Below are positions 6,248 through 8,209 of a DNA stretch of 8,209 bases, in pieces. Position 1 is the first letter of the stretch. Each line of letters begins with the position of its first letter. A program made the position numbers and the translations under genes. This DNA comes from RGIG9114 sp045592865. Lineage in GTDB: Bacteria; Bacillota; Clostridia; Oscillospirales; JAGBHD01. The notes under the pieces were generated by a model. It made no database searches and was not told where the DNA came from. It saw nothing but the letters and a program-made list of their open reading frames with translations. The stretch spans positions 1 through 8,209 of the forward strand of contig JAZNVP010000101.1 in assembly GCA_045592865.1 (NCBI GenBank), read 5' to 3'.

Positions 6248-7248
6248 TGGTTAATGAGATTAGTTTTCCAAAACTGGGAATAGAACTTAGACTTCCCGAG
6301 AATATGATAACCATTGGCGATTTTTCAATTAAATGGTATGGCTTCCTGATCGTTCTCGGAATGCTCCTGGCAGTAGTTTTTGCGTTCAGAAACTGCAGAA
6401 AATTCGGACTTGATATGGAGGTTCTCTATGAACCCGTCTTTTATGCAGTTATGGCAGGTATAATCGGCGCAAGACTCTATTACTGTATTTTCAACTTCGA
6501 TGCTTATAGGAATAACCCCATAAGCATCCTATACATATGGGAGGGCGGACTCGCTATTTACGGTGGCATAATCGGTGCCGCAGTAGTCGGAATTATTATG
6601 TGTAAGCTTCGTAAGGTTCCCGTTCTTCCGGTGCTGGATATGGCGTCAATGGGCTTTCTGATCGGTCAGGGAATTGGCAGATGGGGAAACTTCTTTAACG
6701 CCGAAGCCTTTGGGTGCAACACCGATCTTCCGTGGGGTATGACAGGGCCTTCGATAGTCGCTCAGCTTTACCGAAGTGACGTAACGGGAACAGTGGTTCC
6801 GACAGACCCCGTCCATCCAACCTTTTTGTATGAATCTCTCTGGTGCCTCTTAGGTTTTCTGCTGCTGAGAACAGTTGTCTTAAAACGCCGCCGTTATGAC
6901 GGTCAGATAGGTCTTATGTATCTTATGTGGTATGGCTTTGAAAGAATGATAGTCGAGGGACTCAGAACAGATAGCCTTATGGTAGGAAATTTAAGGGTAA
7001 GTCAGCTTCTCTCGGGTGTCCTGTTTATAGCCGCCACAGTAACGCTTATCGTTATCGCCCTTAAGATCCGCCGTCAGCACGATCCCGATTATATGCCTTT
7101 GTTTGTGAATACCGATGGTGCGGCAGAGCTTTTTGCCCGTGCCGAAAAGATTCGTGAGGACGATAGACTGGAAACCGAAAAAAGAAAAGAGAAAAGAAAA
7201 CTTAAAAAAGAAGCAGAAAATAAGGAGCAGAAAGATGAAACTAATTAG
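6247..7248 (+). CDS. lgt: Phosphatidylglycerol-prolipoprotein diacylglyceryl transferase
   Basis: Lgt transfers a diacylglyceryl group from phosphatidylglycerol to the lipobox cysteine of prelipoproteins in the cytoplasmic membrane, before signal peptidase II cleavage. The 333-residue protein has KWYG (29-32), GGLAIYGG (100-107), the signature GRWGNFFNAEAFG (144-156, with essential-type R145 and N148), HPTFLYESLW and ERMIVEGLRTD (232-242, with R240). About seven hydrophobic segments are apparent, as expected. Tyr105 stands where E. coli Lgt has His103 of HGG, a variant I recall from Clostridia. Residues about 298-333 form a Lys/Glu/Arg-rich hydrophilic tail absent from the short E. coli enzyme; it is likely cytoplasmic and perhaps helical. 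The start ATG 6247 overlaps the ymfH stop by one base, with GGGTGAT (6235-6241) as ribosome binding site. The tail coding region overlaps folD by 14 bases. Confidence 0.95.
   Translation: MVNEISFPKLGIELRLPENMITIGDFSIKWYGFLIVLGMLLAVVFAFRNCRKFGLDMEVLYEPVFYAVMAGIIGARLYYCIFNFDAYRNNPISILYIWEGGLAIYGGIIGAAVVGIIMCKLRKVPVLPVLDMASMGFLIGQGIGRWGNFFNAEAFGCNTDLPWGMTGPSIVAQLYRSDVTGTVVPTDPVHPTFLYESLWCLLGFLLLRTVVLKRRRYDGQIGLMYLMWYGFERMIVEGLRTDSLMVGNLRVSQLLSGVLFIAATVTLIVIALKIRRQHDPDYMPLFVNTDGAAELFARAEKIREDDRLETEKRKEKRKLKKEAENKEQKDETN
7222..7227 (+). promoter_or_regulatory. Ribosome binding site that sets the folD start
   Basis: AAGGAG lies seven bases before ATG 7235, within the lgt tail. It selects the 282-residue FolD and excludes the in-frame ATG at 7115, which would add a basic 40-residue stretch with no family match. 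Confidence 0.85.
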
Positions 7249-8083
7249 CGGTAAAGAAATATCGGCAATAATAAGAGAACAGATAAAAAACGAAACGGCA
7301 GAACTTAAAAAAGAGGGAATAGTTCCTGGTCTTGCCGTTATAATAGTAGGCAACGATCCCGCATCAATGGTCTATGTCCGTAATAAAGAGAAGGCGTGTG
7401 AGGAAATGGGATTTTATTCCGAAAAGTATGAACTCGCAGAGAACACGTCCGAGGAAGAACTCCTCTCGCTTATCGACAAACTCAATAACGACGGTAAAAT
7501 CGACGGTATCTTAGTTCAGCTTCCGCTTCCGCGCCACCTTTCAGAAAAAACCGTAACCGACAGAATAATTCCTTCAAAGGACGTTGACGGGTTCCATCCC
7601 GAAAACGTTGGAAACCTTCTCATCGGTGCTGATGGGTTTGCACCCTGCACACCTGCAGGCGTTATGGATATGCTGAAAACTGAGGGCATAGATGTAAACG
7701 GTAAAAACGCCGTAGTAATCGGAAGAAGTAATATAGTCGGTAAACCGATGGCGCTTATGCTCCTCGCGGCAAACGCAACAGTAACGGTTTGCCATAGCAG
7801 AACCAAAAACCTTTCGGAAATCTGCAGAACTGCAGATATCCTCGTTGCCGCAGTCGGCAGACCTAAGTTTGTAACTGCGGATATGGTCAAAGAGGGAGCT
7901 GTGGTTATCGACGTAGGTATTAACCGCCTCGATAACGGAAAACTCTGCGGAGACGTAGATTTTGATGCAGTTTCTCAAAAATCGGCATATATAACCCCCG
8001 TTCCGGGCGGTGTTGGACCCATGACAATCACCGAATTAATGAAAAATACCCTAATTTCTGCAAAAAAATCAAAAAAAGTTTAA
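7235..8083 (+). CDS. folD: Bifunctional methylenetetrahydrofolate dehydrogenase / methenyltetrahydrofolate cyclohydrolase
   Basis: FolD oxidises 5,10-methylene-THF to methenyl-THF with NADP+ and hydrolyses this to 10-formyl-THF in the cytoplasm, supplying one-carbon units for purines and formyl-Met. The 282-residue length is typical. Motifs in order are YVRNK (47-51, with catalytic Lys51 and Tyr47), DGILVQLPLP (90-99), KDVDGFHPENVG, CTPAGVMDML, the Rossmann nucleotide-binding segment GRSNIVGKP (163-171) and PVPGGVGPMT (255-264), the FolD signature. All expected active-site positions are kept. ATG 7235 is chosen over the upstream in-frame ATG 7115 because of AAGGAG at 7222-7227 and because family members begin at this point. 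The gene overlaps lgt by 14 bases and is the last of the four-gene unit. Its final codons are A-rich (KKSKKV) and double as the upstream region of the next promoter. No good terminator follows it. Confidence 0.96.
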   Translation: MKLISGKEISAIIREQIKNETAELKKEGIVPGLAVIIVGNDPASMVYVRNKEKACEEMGFYSEKYELAENTSEEELLSLIDKLNNDGKIDGILVQLPLPRHLSEKTVTDRIIPSKDVDGFHPENVGNLLIGADGFAPCTPAGVMDMLKTEGIDVNGKNAVVIGRSNIVGKPMALMLLAANATVTVCHSRTKNLSEICRTADILVAAVGRPKFVTADMVKEGAVVIDVGINRLDNGKLCGDVDFDAVSQKSAYITPVPGGVGPMTITELMKNTLISAKKSKKV

Positions 8084-8087
8084 AAAA
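8042..8087 (+). promoter_or_regulatory. Phased A-tracts / putative UP element upstream of the right-edge promoter
   Basis: A- or AT-tracts occur at 8042-8046 (A5), 8053-8057 (AATTT), 8062-8068 (A7), 8071-8077 (A7) and 8082-8087 (A6). Their centres are about 9 to 11 bases apart, close to the DNA helical repeat, and they end four bases before the TTGACA box. Such phasing gives intrinsic curvature and UP-element-like activation in other bacteria. Function here is inferred. Confidence 0.5.
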
Positions 8088-8091
8088 GGTA

Positions 8092-8121
8092 TTGACAGAG
8101 AGGTAGGTAATTTGGTAATAT
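8092..8121 (+). promoter_or_regulatory. Strong sigma-A-type promoter, probably for an rRNA operon
   Basis: A perfect -35 TTGACA (8092-8097) is followed by 18 bases and TAATAT (8116-8121), preceded by TGG for an extended -10. An exact TATAAT at 8119-8124 would need a 21-base spacer and is less likely. The initiation region reads TTGGGCG, so transcripts would probably start with G near 8126-8128. A G start is a property of GTP-responsive rRNA promoters in Bacillus. The promoter lies 9 bases after folD and points out of the window. Confidence 0.75.
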
Positions 8122-8128
8122 AATTGGG

Positions 8129-8146
8129 CGCCCTTTGAGGAGGGCG
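8129..8146 (+). other. GC-rich hairpin at the predicted 5' end of the transcript
   Basis: CGCCCT (8129-8134) pairs perfectly with AGGGCG (8141-8146) around the six-base loop TTGAGG. It begins within a few bases of the predicted start site. No U-run follows, so it does not look like an intrinsic terminator for folD. A 5' stabilising structure of the leader RNA is more plausible. Confidence 0.5.
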
Positions 8147-8209
8147 GCAGACAGGACCTTGAAAATTGAACAACGAAGTTAAGGTAAGGAAAGAAATAAA
8201 ATAGGACCT
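8147..8209 (+). other. Putative leader of an rRNA operon (16S gene expected beyond the window)
   Basis: The segment holds GGACCTTGAAAATTGAACAA (8154-8173), resembling the conserved TTGAAAA-TGAACA sequences before 16S and 23S rRNA genes in Firmicutes, where they take part in antitermination and rRNA processing. GGACCT recurs at 8204-8209 at the window end, exactly 50 bases after the first copy. There is no usable start codon with a long frame, so this is not a coding region. The rRNA assignment is inference because no 16S sequence is within the window. Confidence 0.5.

Noticed and set aside
7115..7234. N-terminal extension of FolD from ATG 7115
   Set aside because: It is an out-of-frame reading of the lgt tail, gives a basic stretch unknown in FolD and lacks a ribosome binding site, whereas ATG 7235 has AAGGAG.
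7516..7978. Two overlapping minus-strand frames within folD
   Set aside because: They are antisense to the strongly conserved FolD motifs, have no family resemblance and overlap each other in different frames.
8129..8146. Intrinsic terminator for folD
   Set aside because: The hairpin is GC-rich but is followed by GGCAGACAGG rather than a U-run, and it lies downstream of the new promoter.
1..8209. Defence system, CRISPR array, prophage, insertion sequence or tRNA
   Set aside because: No regularly spaced repeats, transposase or integrase frames, terminal inverted repeats, or cloverleaf-like sequences were recognised.

Overview
The window looks like chromosomal DNA of a low-to-moderate GC member of the Bacillota, most likely class Clostridia. 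The signs are strong GGAGG-type ribosome binding sites, a TTG start, heavy use of AGA and ATA codons, and proteins of Firmicute type (a YmfF/YmfH peptidase pair, Lgt, FolD). The genus cannot be named from this sequence. All five fully contained or near-complete genes have recognisable families. No phage, transposon, CRISPR array, tRNA or defence gene is visible.

Layout. The left edge (1-67, minus strand) holds the first 22 codons of glyceraldehyde-3-phosphate dehydrogenase (gap). A 154-base AT-rich divergent intergenic region (68-221) separates it from a 1152-residue plus-strand membrane protein (222-3680). That protein combines a GT84-type glycosyltransferase with a glycoamylase-like domain. 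It has the architecture of the first half of cyclic beta-1,2-glucan synthase (NdvB/Cgs), without the C-terminal GH94 phosphorylase half.

A short spacer with an extended -10 promoter (near 3710-3718) precedes a tightly packed four-gene unit: ymfF (3751-5010), ymfH (5000-6247), lgt (6247-7248) and folD (7235-8083). Each junction overlaps, by 11, 1 and 14 bases. YmfF and YmfH form an asymmetric M16 peptidase pair: only YmfH keeps the zinc site. Lgt lipidates prelipoproteins at the membrane. FolD interconverts one-carbon folates. Co-transcription and translational coupling are suggested by the overlaps; a shared pathway is not evident.

The right edge (8084-8209) carries no gene. It holds a strong-looking promoter (TTGACA, 18 bases, TAATAT with an extended TGG), preceded by helically phased A-tracts that run into the end of folD. 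A GC-rich hairpin sits at the predicted transcript 5' end, followed by a leader with a TTGAAAATTGAACA-type sequence resembling those before Firmicute rRNA genes. I infer that an rRNA operon begins just beyond the window. The window is mostly ordinary housekeeping DNA. The points most worth a second look are the GH94-less glucan synthase and this right-edge promoter.
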